In this document: piece after piece, positions 6,958 to 15,358 of the stretch
How the letters are laid out: each line of letters opens with the position of its first letter
How positions within the stretch are numbered: the first letter of the stretch is position 1
Source of the DNA: Prosthecobacter sp.
Lineage (GTDB): Bacteria > Verrucomicrobiota > Verrucomicrobiia > Verrucomicrobiales > Verrucomicrobiaceae
Length of the DNA stretch: 40,072 nt
Direction of reading: 5' to 3'
Assembly (NCBI RefSeq): GCF_029946185.1
Contig: NZ_JAQSEA010000139.1
Location: 1-40,072 of the forward strand
Program-made: the position numbers and the translations under genes
Notes under the pieces: generated by a model
Seen by the model: the letters and a program-made list of their open reading frames with translations, nothing else
Databases searched by the model: none
Told to the model about the DNA's origin: nothing

Positions 6958-8859
6958 TCACCTGACCGCCTCTCCCTCCACCACGCAGCGAAACCCATGG
7001 TTCGCATTCCCAAAGGAAACATCCGGCGGGAGGTGTCCGCGTGAAGACGGCTGCAGGTCTCTGCGCTCACGACTGACGTAGCCGCCGCCGCGAAAGGTGC
7101 GCTCCTTTTGCTGTGCATTCCACCAGTCCTGCACCCACTCGCTGACGTTTCCGCTCAGGTCATAGATTCCCTGGCGATTGGGCGGAAAGCTCATCACCGG
7201 CGCGGTGGTGGCGAAGCCGTCGGTGTAGCCTTCGATGGACGTGTAGCTCGGAAAGGCGGCATTGAGGGCGGTGTCGCCGTAGTTGCCGAAACCCATTGGT
7301 GGGGGCCACTGGGTGCTGCCCCAGGGAAACTCTTGAATGGCCTCACGACTCATCTTTTCCGGACTGTCTCCGGGCTGCCGCTTCTCCGCCGGGCCGAGGC
7401 CCATGGCCAGACTCCACTCGGCGTCTGTGGGCAGCCGATACTTCCGCCCCTCCTTCTCGCTCAGCCACTCGCAGAAACCGGCGGCGTCATTGTATTTCAC
7501 ATTACGCACCGGGTGGTCGCCGGCCTGATCCACAGCAGATTTGTCTGAGAAAAAGGGCGAGGCATTCACGCCCTTCACAGCGGCAGCATAGGCCCGGTAG
7601 TCCTGATTGCGCGTCTCGTGGATGCACATGAGCACCTGGGTGCCTGCCACCGGAATGAACTGCATGCCGAGGCTGTTGGTGAAGACAGGCTCCGGCGCGG
7701 TGAATGCGGGGGTCACAGCAGCCGTGGCCACGGCCTCTCCTGCGGCAGCTTGCACTTTTGGGCTGACCCTGGATTTGCCCTGCTCTGACCAAAGCACGAA
7801 GCCCACAAGTGCGGCCACGACACCGACCACCGGCACCCAAAATCCGAGATTAAGATTCCTGGCTGGCGGCGGCGCTGCCTGCCACTGCGGCGGGTGGTAC
7901 GGCTGCCCTGCGGCGCGCTGCGGCCTTGCCATGGTGTTCAGGGCGGCGGGTGCGCTGCCCGCCTTCGCAGCCGGCTTCACCACGGGCTGCGCTATGATGG
8001 CATCCAGATCTCTGCGCAGTTCTACCACCGTCTGGTAGCGCAGCTCGCGGTCGTTGCGAAGCGCACGGCTGATGATGCCGTCATAGCGCGGATCCAGCCC
8101 CGGCACCTGGAGTGATGGCAGCTCAAACATCCCCTGTGGCAGGCCGCCGGTCAGCATGTGGTAGAGCATCACGCCCATGGCATAAATGTCCGCACGCTGA
8201 TCCACCGACACGCCCAGCGCCAGCGCCTCCGGGGCGATGTAGTGCAGGGTCCCCATCGCCAGACCGCTCTGCGTCATGCCCGTGATCGGGGTGCCCTGGC
8301 TCATTTTCGCCAGGCCAAAATCTGCGACTTTCACCACGCCCTCATAGCCCACCATGATGTTCGCCGGCTTGATGTCCCGGTGCACGATGCCGCGCTCATG
8401 CGCGTACTTCAGCGCATCACACACATGCGCGGTGATCGCCATCGCGTGGGCAGCCGGCAGCCTCGTTTGCTGCATCATCATCTGGGCCACATCCGTGCCA
8501 TCCACGAACTCCATGACGATGTACAGCATGCCGTTGGAGGTGCTGCCAAAGTCATACACGCCCACGATTCCGGGGTGGTTCAGCTTTGCCATGGCGAGGG
8601 CTTCATTGCGAAAGCGTTCGCTGTAGGTGGCGTCCGTGTCATCCAGCCCCGGCGGCAGAATTTTGATCGCCACCGGGCGGTCCAAATGTACCTGCATCCC
8701 CCGGTACACGGCGCCCATCCCACCGCGCCCGATCAGCGCGGTGATCTCATACTGCGGCAGCATTTCATGCAGATCCTCCGGCGTCGGCGGCTCCCAGCCC
8801 TGAGGTGATCCCGCAGTACTGGATCTCGGTGTCTCGGCGGAAGAGGATGGAGCGGACAT
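6958..8859 (-). CDS. Ser/Thr protein kinase with C-terminal FGE-sulfatase (SUMF1-like) domain
   Basis: A 633-residue PknB-type kinase with a complete catalytic core: Gly loop GRGGMGAVY (44-52), Lys66, Glu86, HRDIKPAN with catalytic Asp162, DFG Asp180, and APE in IAPEAL. One membrane segment (FWVPVVGVVAALVGFVLW) at about residue 345 separates it from an FGE-sulfatase/SUMF1-type domain (about 390-630) with NSLGMQFIPVAG, RKYRLPTDAEWSLA, GIYDLSGNVSEWV and GFRCVV. The topology predicts a cytoplasmic kinase and an external sensor domain. The Cys pair used by formylglycine-generating enzyme is absent after FRGGGYV, so this domain is probably for binding, not oxidation. Such fusions are typical of PVC bacteria. 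Substrates are unknown. The gene is monocistronic, facing a terminator. Confidence 0.95.
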   Translation of the reverse strand: MSAPSSSAETPRSSTAGSPQGWEPPTPEDLHEMLPQYEITALIGRGGMGAVYRGMQVHLDRPVAIKILPPGLDDTDATYSERFRNEALAMAKLNHPGIVGVYDFGSTSNGMLYIVMEFVDGTDVAQMMMQQTRLPAAHAMAITAHVCDALKYAHERGIVHRDIKPANIMVGYEGVVKVADFGLAKMSQGTPITGMTQSGLAMGTLHYIAPEALALGVSVDQRADIYAMGVMLYHMLTGGLPQGMFELPSLQVPGLDPRYDGIISRALRNDRELRYQTVVELRRDLDAIIAQPVVKPAAKAGSAPAALNTMARPQRAAGQPYHPPQWQAAPPPARNLNLGFWVPVVGVVAALVGFVLWSEQGKSRVSPKVQAAAGEAVATAAVTPAFTAPEPVFTNSLGMQFIPVAGTQVLMCIHETRNQDYRAYAAAVKGVNASPFFSDKSAVDQAGDHPVRNVKYNDAAGFCEWLSEKEGRKYRLPTDAEWSLAMGLGPAEKRQPGDSPEKMSREAIQEFPWGSTQWPPPMGFGNYGDTALNAAFPSYTSIEGYTDGFATTAPVMSFPPNRQGIYDLSGNVSEWVQDWWNAQQKERTFRGGGYVSRERRDLQPSSRGHLPPDVSFGNANHGFRCVVEGEAVR

Positions 8860-9087
8860 GAAGCCTAGGCTGGTGCTGGTGAATTCTTACAAATCCATGC
8901 CAGCGGAGCCGTGGTATTGCACGAAAAAAGTGTGGGTGGTGAATGGCTGTGAACGACGGGCTAGGAGATGCTGGATGTGACCTTTAAGTTGCTTGGGGTA
9001 TGCGTGCAGTGAGCGGGCCTGCGAAAGCGGGGGCCTGCGGTCGTGCCTCACAGCGCAACCCCTGTCCCTATCGGAGGCGCGAGCGCA

Positions 9088-11307
9088 TCAATGGGGGCTG
9101 ACTTGGACGTCGGAAGTGAAGACGACCAGGGAGCGTGACTGGATGCTGTATTTGCTGCCTTCTTCGAGCTCTGGGCTCTCCTTTGAGTCCTGGGTGGTGA
9201 GTCTAAGTTTCCAGGGCTCGGTGCCACCGGTGGGGGGCAGGACGAAGTCGATGTCTTCATGGTGGGCATTCATGATGACGCAGACGGAGTCACTGTGACG
9301 GGGTGTGCCAGCCTCGTCGATTTCGGTGGTGCTGCCTCCGGCAAGAACCATGCTGAAGCAACGGACAAATCCGGCATCCCAGTCTTCAGCGGTCATCTCG
9401 TGACCTTCCACATTCCACCATGACACGTCCTTGGGCCGCCCTTCAGCGAGGGGTTGGCCGGTGAGAAACGTTTTCCGGGAGAGGACAGGCTGTTCATTTC
9501 TGAGGGCAATGAGCTGTATGACGAACTCGCGCAGCCTCTCGACCTCGGCATCATCTTCCCAACTGAGCCAGGAGATGTCGTTGTCCTGGCAGTACGCGTT
9601 GTTGGTGCCTTTCTGGGAATGCCATCTTTCATCTCCCGCCAGGAGCATGGGCGCACCTTGACTGAGGAAAAGGGTGGCGAGGAAATTGCGCGCCTGGCGG
9701 AGTCTGAGCGCCTTGATGCTGGCGTCGTCTGTCTCACCTTCCGCGCCGCAGTTCCAACTGGCGTTGTTGTTGTCGCCATCGCGGTTGTCTTCGCCGTTGG
9801 CTTCGTTGTGCTTGCCGTCATAGCTGACCAGATCGCGCAGGCAAAAGCCATCATGGCAGGTGACAAAATTGACGCTGGCATGCGGACTGCGCCCGCTGTG
9901 GTCATAGAGATCTGCACTCCCGGTCAGACGCGCGGCCAGCTCGCCAGCGGTCCCCAGGCCCTTCCAAAACATCCGGACTTCATCACGATACCGGCCGTTC
10001 CATTCGGCCCAGCCGGTGGGGAAATTGCCCACCTGATAGCCACCCATGCCCACATCCCAGGGTTCGGCGATTAATTTCACGGTGGAGAGAACGGGGTCTT
10101 GGGCGATGGCGTCAAAAAAGGAGCTGAGCTTGTCCCAGCCTTGCAGCTCGCGGGCGAGGGCGCTGGCGAGGTCAAAGCGGAAGCCGTCCACATGCATTTC
10201 GGTGACCCAGTAGCGGAGGCTGTCCATGAGGAGGCGCAGGCCGGCGGTGTCCTGCATACTGAGGGTGTTGCCACAGCCGCTGAAGTCTTCGTAGTAGCGG
10301 CCGGTCTCCTGTGAGAGGCGGTAGTAGGAAGCGTTGTCGATGCCACGGAATGACAGCGTGGGCCCAAGTTGATTGCCCTCGGCGGTGTGATTGTAAACGA
10401 CATCCAGGATCACCTCGATGCCGGCACCGTGGAGCCGCTTGACCATGCCTTTGAATTCACGCATGGCATCGTGCGGATCTGCCGTTGAGGCATAGCTGGG
10501 TTCGAAGGCGAAGAAGGAGAGAGTGTTGTAGCCCCAGTAATTCGAGAGGCCTTTTTCCATGAGGTAGGAGTCATCAAGATGATGGTGCACCGGCAGAAGT
10601 TCGATGGCGGTGACGCCGAGCTTTTTGAAGTAGGCCATGGCCTCGTCTGAAGAAAGCCCCGCATAGGTGCCGCGCAGGTTCTCGGGGATGGCATCTTTCA
10701 GCTTGGTGAAGCCCTTCACATGGAGTTCGTAAATGGAGGTGCGGTACCATGGGGTGGCTGGGGCTTTGTCCTCACCCCAGTCAAACGCGGGGTCGATCAC
10801 CATGCCGAGCGGAGCAAAGGCGGCGGAGTCCCGACTGTCGAATGAGAGATCCTTTTCCTCATGGCCCAGCTCATAGGCAAAGAGTTCGGGCTTCCACTCC
10901 TTCAGCGGTCTGCCGATGGCGCGGGCATAGGGATCGAGCAGGAGCTTGTTGGAATTGAAGCGGTGACCGTTTTGCGGCTCATAGGGGCCGTGCACACGGT
11001 AGCCGTAAAGCTGGCCCGCTTTCAGTCCGGGCACGAGGCCATGCCAGATGTGATTGGTACGCTCTGGAAGGGTGATGCGGGTCTCTGCATAGTCCGCCTC
11101 AGGGTCAAACAGGCAGAGTTCCACCCGGGTGGCATTGGCGGAGAAAAGGGCGAAGTTGACCTCTTCTTCCACGACGGTGGCTCCCAGCGGAGTGGGAGTA
11201 CCGGGAAGAATAAGACAGGAAACGGCATCGACCGCTTTTTCACCATGGGGGGGGGAGATTGTTTGCACATGCGTCCATCGAATTTGAGGCTGTTTTGGAT
11301 GCATCAA
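9088..11307 (-). CDS. glgX: Glycogen debranching enzyme GlgX (isoamylase type)
   Basis: A 739-residue GH13 alpha-1,6-glucosidase that removes short branches from phosphorylase-limited glycogen. An N-terminal CBM48-like domain (TPLGATVVEEEVNFALFSAN, about 35-130) precedes the (beta/alpha)8 barrel. The four GH13 regions are visible: DVVYNHTAEG; GFRFDLASAL with the nucleophile Asp; LIAEPWDVGMGGYQVGNFP with the acid/base Glu; and FVTCHDGF with the third Asp. Length and motifs fit GlgX/TreX rather than branching enzyme. About 30 residues before the usual family start are present, so an internal start is possible, though Met1 at 11307 has no rival Met nearby. The divergent neighbour is a CBS protein. 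No other glycogen gene is in the window. Confidence 0.95.
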   Translation of the reverse strand: MMHPKQPQIRWTHVQTISPPHGEKAVDAVSCLILPGTPTPLGATVVEEEVNFALFSANATRVELCLFDPEADYAETRITLPERTNHIWHGLVPGLKAGQLYGYRVHGPYEPQNGHRFNSNKLLLDPYARAIGRPLKEWKPELFAYELGHEEKDLSFDSRDSAAFAPLGMVIDPAFDWGEDKAPATPWYRTSIYELHVKGFTKLKDAIPENLRGTYAGLSSDEAMAYFKKLGVTAIELLPVHHHLDDSYLMEKGLSNYWGYNTLSFFAFEPSYASTADPHDAMREFKGMVKRLHGAGIEVILDVVYNHTAEGNQLGPTLSFRGIDNASYYRLSQETGRYYEDFSGCGNTLSMQDTAGLRLLMDSLRYWVTEMHVDGFRFDLASALARELQGWDKLSSFFDAIAQDPVLSTVKLIAEPWDVGMGGYQVGNFPTGWAEWNGRYRDEVRMFWKGLGTAGELAARLTGSADLYDHSGRSPHASVNFVTCHDGFCLRDLVSYDGKHNEANGEDNRDGDNNNASWNCGAEGETDDASIKALRLRQARNFLATLFLSQGAPMLLAGDERWHSQKGTNNAYCQDNDISWLSWEDDAEVERLREFVIQLIALRNEQPVLSRKTFLTGQPLAEGRPKDVSWWNVEGHEMTAEDWDAGFVRCFSMVLAGGSTTEIDEAGTPRHSDSVCVIMNAHHEDIDFVLPPTGGTEPWKLRLTTQDSKESPELEEGSKYSIQSRSLVVFTSDVQVSPH

Positions 11308-11424
11308 CCAAGGAACGACCCTGAATTTTACATGAGGGCCATTTGATACAACCGGCCGGGAGAGACGTGGCGATGTCTCTGTAGAAGCCCTGTGCTTCTC
11401 TCTGCAAACTTCCCCTCTATTTCA

Positions 11425-11844
11425 ATGCCTGATCAAACAAGCAAGCCGGCCTCTCCTGACAAATCCCTTATGGATGTATTGCTGCACAAGGCGGGCATCT
11501 TAAAACCGCAGGATTCCATGCAAACGGCGGGAGACCGAATGCGCGCTGGTGGCCATGAAAGCATGCCGGTGGCAGACAACCTGAAGCTGGTGGGGATGGT
11601 GACTGATCCGAATCCGGACCAACAAGTGATGCGCTTTGGGCATGATCCCTCACGCACCCCTGTCTCGGAGAGCATGGACAAAAAAATCCTGTTCTGCTTC
11701 GAGGATGAAGACTGCACCACGGCCCTGCTCAGAATGGATGAGAATGGTGTGAAAAACCTGCCGGTAATGAAACGCGACATGAAAATGGTCGGAGTGGTGA
11801 GCAGGGAGGAAATCGTGGGCATCTCAGACGCGTCGAAGAGTTAG
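11425..11844 (+). CDS. CBS domain protein
   Basis: A 139-residue protein from ATG 11425 (a GTG at 11392 would add 11 residues of poor character). It is a divergent CBS pair: first half MQTAGDRMRAGGHESMPVAD, then LVGMVTDPNPD; second half ILFCFEDEDCTTALLRMDEN, then VKNLPVMKRDMKMVGVVSRE. CBS pairs bind adenine nucleotides and act as energy-sensing modules, usually attached to or regulating another protein. Here the pair stands alone, as in many stress-related CBS proteins. Its only close neighbour is the divergent glgX; a regulatory link to glycogen use is a guess from position. The 3' end is convergent with the symporter small-subunit gene, 17 bases apart. Confidence 0.77.
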   Translation: MPDQTSKPASPDKSLMDVLLHKAGILKPQDSMQTAGDRMRAGGHESMPVADNLKLVGMVTDPNPDQQVMRFGHDPSRTPVSESMDKKILFCFEDEDCTTALLRMDENGVKNLPVMKRDMKMVGVVSREEIVGISDASKS

Positions 11845-11861
11845 CAGCTTGGAGTGAAACC

Positions 11862-12017
11862 CTAGCCCTCCTCATCCATGTCTGGCGTATGCAATTCCAC
11901 GCCGTGTACTTTCTCCGTTTCACGCGGTGTAGTGAGCACTTTATAAATGCACCAGCTAAACAAGGAGACGACGGTGCCGACAGATAGCAGCATGACGATA
12001 AGGCCGGAGGTGGTCAT
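11862..12017 (-). CDS. Putative small subunit of the NSS symporter (MetS-like), 51 residues
   Basis: A short open frame 27 bases downstream of the NSS transporter on the same strand. ATG is at 12017 and TAG at 11862-11864. It encodes 51 residues: MTTSGLIVMLLSVGTVVSLF, then a Trp-Cys-Ile-Tyr end to the membrane segment, then a charged tail rich in Glu, Thr and Lys. One N-terminal membrane helix beginning Met-Thr-Thr, a short polar tail, and the position directly after a sodium:neurotransmitter-type symporter are the traits of MetS-like small subunits. In Corynebacterium MetP/MetS such a subunit is needed for methionine uptake. It was found by translating the gap by eye. The family call rests on size, topology and context, not on a search. 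Confidence 0.72.
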   Translation of the reverse strand: MTTSGLIVMLLSVGTVVSLFSWCIYKVLTTPRETEKVHGVELHTPDMDEEG

Positions 12018-12044
12018 AAAAGAGGAGGTGTTCAGGGTTCGCGG

Positions 12045-13805
12045 TTAATCATGCTTGTTAAGGCCCTGCTCGGCGCGTTGGAAGGCCCTGGAACGGGAGG
12101 ACAGCAGCGCAAAAAAGCCGGCAACAATGATCACCAATGCCACGCTGAGCTGCGCGGCCAAATTCGTCTCCACCGCTTTGCCATCCTTCACGCCGCCGAT
12201 GAGATCGACCACGTAGGATGAGGCACTGCCGAAGGTGCGTGTACTGAGATCAAATCCAAACACACTGGTCAGCACCGTCAGAGAAAAGATCGCCAAGAGA
12301 AACACCGGGCAGATCCATTTCATGACACAACCAAAAAAACGCGGAATGCGGATGGCCGCGCCCTGATGTGCCTCCTTGAATCCGCGTTCAATGCCCCAAT
12401 GCCAGCCAAAGATGATGATCTGGATCGTGGCGAGAATGAAGATGAGGAAAGTGCCCACCCAGAAATCCAGCGTATCGAGCGCCTTCAGCTCCTTGGTGAA
12501 AAAGACCACAAAACCCACGCCGAGCGTGGTCAGCAGTCCGAGGATCGTCACACTGACCTTGCGCCCCACATTCATCGCCTCTTCAAGAAAGGCGATCCCC
12601 GGCTGCAGCATGGAGATCGAGCTCGTGACCGCAGCTAGGAACAGCATGAAAAAGAACGCACCGCCAAAGAACGCACCCAGCGGCATCTTGGCAAACACCA
12701 GCGGCAGCACCGTGAAGCCGAGGCCAAAGGTGCCCTGCCCTGCCACGGAGGCCAGCCCCAGAAACGCCACCGCCGCCGGCACGGTGATGAGTCCGCCCAG
12801 CGCCACTTCGCAGAACTCGTTCGCACTGCTCGCCGTAAGGCCGCTGAGCACCACGTCGTCCTCTTTTCGCAGATAGCTCGCGTACACAATGATCACGCCA
12901 AAGCCCACCGAGAGGCTGAAGAAAATCTGCGCCGCCGCAGCCATCCACAGCAGCGGGTTTTGAAGCTGCTGCCAGGGAGTGATGGTGACCATCTTCAATG
13001 CACCACCGCTCGCCGCCACCTTCTGCTCCGCCGTCTTGATGGCCGCCGCACCCACCAATTCCTCCACCACTTTGGCCTCGCCCAGCGCAGGCTGCGTTCG
13101 TTCAATCTGCACCTTGCTGGGATTCCACATGTAGCCCAGGCCATTGACCACATTGTCATGCGGTTTGGCAGGATCAGGCGCCCCCAGGGTCATGACACGC
13201 GCCAGCACCAGCAGTGCCAGCACGATGAGAACGGGCATGCCGTAGTTGCACATCTTCTCGATACCCCCTGATATCCCACGAAAGATAAGCCAGAAGTTGA
13301 ACACAAAAACGACCAGCAACCAGGGCAGCGCCGTGTCCCATGAGAACGATAAGGCGGAGCCATCGACAAGCTGCCCGCTCATGCTTTTAAACATCGCCAC
13401 CGCCTGCTCCGTCGTCTTCAAATCCACGTTGCCCGTCCAGAATTTCACCGCATAGCCCAGACACCAGGATTCGATAAACACATAGTACATGTAGATCATC
13501 ACCGGCACGATCACCCCGATGAGGCCGATGTATTTGGCCCAGCGCTTGTTCAAGATGGCCGCGAAGGCCCCCGGTGCCGAGTTGAACCCCTTGCCGCCCG
13601 CATAGCGCCCCATCGCCCACTCCGCCCAGCCAATCGGCAGGCCGATGATCAAAAACGAAATCGCATAGGCGATCATGAAAGCACCCCCGCCATACTGCGC
13701 CGCGAGGCCCGGAAAGCGGAGAAAATTCCCCAAGCCCACCGCACTGCCCGCCACGGCCATGATGACTCCAAGACGTGATCCCCAAGCTTCTTTCTTTTGC
13801 GACAT
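12045..13805 (-). CDS. Sodium:neurotransmitter symporter (NSS/SNF) family transporter
   Basis: A 586-residue inner-membrane sodium-coupled symporter, probably for an amino acid or related amine. Starting at ATG 13805 gives the usual cytoplasmic N-terminus MSQKKEAWGSRLGVIMAVAG. An in-frame Met at 13877 adds 24 atypical residues. TM1 carries the signature GSAVGLGNFLRFPGLAAQYG, where the helix is unwound around the substrate and Na+ sites in this fold. IGLPIGWAEWAMGRYAGG follows, matching the TM2/loop signature of LeuT-like proteins. About 12 hydrophobic segments are visible. An extra loop at about residues 230-290 is unusually polar and may be external. It probably forms an operon with the 51-residue gene at 11862. 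The substrate cannot be read; alanine/methionine-type members are the ones that have such a small partner. Confidence 0.94.
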   Translation of the reverse strand: MSQKKEAWGSRLGVIMAVAGSAVGLGNFLRFPGLAAQYGGGAFMIAYAISFLIIGLPIGWAEWAMGRYAGGKGFNSAPGAFAAILNKRWAKYIGLIGVIVPVMIYMYYVFIESWCLGYAVKFWTGNVDLKTTEQAVAMFKSMSGQLVDGSALSFSWDTALPWLLVVFVFNFWLIFRGISGGIEKMCNYGMPVLIVLALLVLARVMTLGAPDPAKPHDNVVNGLGYMWNPSKVQIERTQPALGEAKVVEELVGAAAIKTAEQKVAASGGALKMVTITPWQQLQNPLLWMAAAAQIFFSLSVGFGVIIVYASYLRKEDDVVLSGLTASSANEFCEVALGGLITVPAAVAFLGLASVAGQGTFGLGFTVLPLVFAKMPLGAFFGGAFFFMLFLAAVTSSISMLQPGIAFLEEAMNVGRKVSVTILGLLTTLGVGFVVFFTKELKALDTLDFWVGTFLIFILATIQIIIFGWHWGIERGFKEAHQGAAIRIPRFFGCVMKWICPVFLLAIFSLTVLTSVFGFDLSTRTFGSASSYVVDLIGGVKDGKAVETNLAAQLSVALVIIVAGFFALLSSRSRAFQRAEQGLNKHD

Positions 13806-13900
13806 AAAAACGACTGTAGGCAGCGCCCCGAATGACAACAAGGTTGGAGTTCGAGAAAGTGCCGTGAGTTTCTTCAAAAGCAGAACTCGCGCCAGTGCGC

Positions 13901-13925
13901 CAATGTGCGAAATTTTGCCACATTG
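13901..13925. promoter_or_regulatory. Inverted repeat abutting the protease start codon
   Basis: CAATGTG (13901-13907) and CACATTG (13919-13925) form a perfect 7-bp dyad with an 11-base AT-rich centre, ending on the base before ATG 13926. It lies in the divergent region between the symporter and protease genes. It could be an operator, or a hairpin masking the start codon. A chance dyad of this size is possible. Confidence 0.35.
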
Positions 13926-15236
13926 ATGCGCCCCAACCGTCTGCCACTCCTGCTTTTCGCCACCACGGTCCTCCTCATGGTGGGCTCGGTGCTATGGCTG
14001 CTCTGGGTTTCCAATACAGCTCCATCTGCGCAAGCCGCCCTGTCTCCGACAAAACAAAACTCGGGCACCACCAGCCCGGCAGGGCTCACAGCGATGCCGC
14101 AAGCACCTGCCTCAACCGCCCCACCCTCGGCACCCGCCAAACCAGCGACATCCCCCACCATCGTCCAACTCAACGTGCCCGGCTCCATGCCGAACGAGGC
14201 CCTGCTCACCTTCCGCACCCCCGAGGCCCTGGCCGCGTTTCGGGACCGCGCGGCAGCCCTCGGACTCGAAGTGATCGGATACGAGATCAAACTCCGCACC
14301 GCCCGGGTGCGCTTTCGGGACACGACGGCGCTTGAAAGGGATCTCAATGCGCATACCGAGGACTACACCCACGTCGGGCCGAATCTCATCACCCGCATCC
14401 CCGGTCTGCCGCTCCCTCTTGCGGAATCCGACACATCGAACGCGGGTGGGAACACCCCGTTTCGCAGCCAGGGCCTGGAGGCCATTGGCGCCAACGGCGA
14501 CCGCACAAACTGGGGTCAGGGCGTCACCGTCGCCGTCATTGATTCCGGCATCACCAGCCACCCATCACTCGCGAGCACCAAGATCACCCACTACGACCTC
14601 GTCAACGACGGCAGCACCTTCAACGGCCACGGCACCGCGATGGCCTCCCTCATCGCAGGCAATGACTCAAACGTCAGCGGCGTCTCTCCAGCGGTCAAAC
14701 TGCTCGACATCCGTGTGGCGGACACCAACGGCGAGAGCAACACCGCGCTGGTTTCATCCGCCATCATCAAAGCGACGGACCTTGGAGCCCGCGTCATCAA
14801 CATCAGCCTCGGTGCGAATGGTTTTTCCCCTGTGCTTGATGAAGCCGTTCGTTACGCTCAAAGTCGCAATGTCGTGATCGTCGCTGCCGCAGGTAATGAG
14901 CAACTCACGGCCCTCTCTATGCCAGCCGGTATTGCAGGTGTGCTCAGTGTCGGTGCCGTCGATGCCAAAGGGACGCAGGCTTATTTTTCCAATTCAGGCG
15001 CGGGACTCACCCTCGTCGCGCCCGGTGTTGGCATCGTTTCGGGCTATGCTGAACAGAGATTCGTCATTGGCAGCGGGACCTCTCAGGCCACCGCGATCAC
15101 TAGCGGCGTGGTGGCATATCTGCTGGGACGTGGATACTATGGGCCGAATATCATTCCGCTGCTCACCCGCACGGCAGAGCCGCTGCAAGCACCCGCCACG
15201 GCGGTGGGGGCGGGTTTGATTCAGGTGCCGAAGTGA
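13926..15236 (+). CDS. Membrane-anchored subtilisin-like serine protease (S8)
   Basis: A 436-residue protein from ATG 13926 (a GTG at 13905 lies inside an inverted repeat and is less likely). An N-terminal hydrophobic segment (LLLFATTVLLMVGSVLWLLW) acts as a signal anchor. A propeptide-like region follows (TFRTPEALAAFRDRAAALGL), resembling inhibitor I9-type prodomains. The catalytic triad is clear: Asp206 in VAVIDSGIT, His235 in NGHGTAMASLIAG, and Ser386 in GSGTSQATAITSGVVAYLLG. The oxyanion Asn lies in VIVAAAGNEQL. So this is an active S8 protease on the external face of the cytoplasmic membrane. Calcium-site residues and substrate preference cannot be judged. The helicase gene follows on the same strand after a 122-base gap holding a TTGACC cluster. 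Confidence 0.94.
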   Translation: MRPNRLPLLLFATTVLLMVGSVLWLLWVSNTAPSAQAALSPTKQNSGTTSPAGLTAMPQAPASTAPPSAPAKPATSPTIVQLNVPGSMPNEALLTFRTPEALAAFRDRAAALGLEVIGYEIKLRTARVRFRDTTALERDLNAHTEDYTHVGPNLITRIPGLPLPLAESDTSNAGGNTPFRSQGLEAIGANGDRTNWGQGVTVAVIDSGITSHPSLASTKITHYDLVNDGSTFNGHGTAMASLIAGNDSNVSGVSPAVKLLDIRVADTNGESNTALVSSAIIKATDLGARVINISLGANGFSPVLDEAVRYAQSRNVVIVAAAGNEQLTALSMPAGIAGVLSVGAVDAKGTQAYFSNSGAGLTLVAPGVGIVSGYAEQRFVIGSGTSQATAITSGVVAYLLGRGYYGPNIIPLLTRTAEPLQAPATAVGAGLIQVPK

Positions 15237-15292
15237 GAAGAGGTCAGGCGGCTTCGCCGTCAAGAGGGGCAAGATTGTCAAGCAGCCACCTT

Positions 15293-15339
15293 TTGACCAT
15301 ACTTGACCCCGTTGACGCGCAGCACTTGACCTCTCGACC
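15293..15339 (+). repeat. Phased TTGACC/TTGACG cluster A
   Basis: TTGACC at 15293, 15303 and 15326, TTGACG at 15312 and TCGACC at 15334 lie 8-14 bases apart. GTCAAG occurs on the same strand just upstream at 15259 and 15277. The cluster is intergenic between the protease and the helicase. Similar clusters occur at 19827 and 29467. Function is unknown. Confidence 0.55.
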
Positions 15340-15358
15340 TCCGTCTCCTACTTCCCCG

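Noticed and set aside
15293-15339. TTGACC hexamers as sigma-70 -35 boxes
   Set aside because: No matching -10 elements at proper spacing, too many per site, and cluster B lies between convergent stops.
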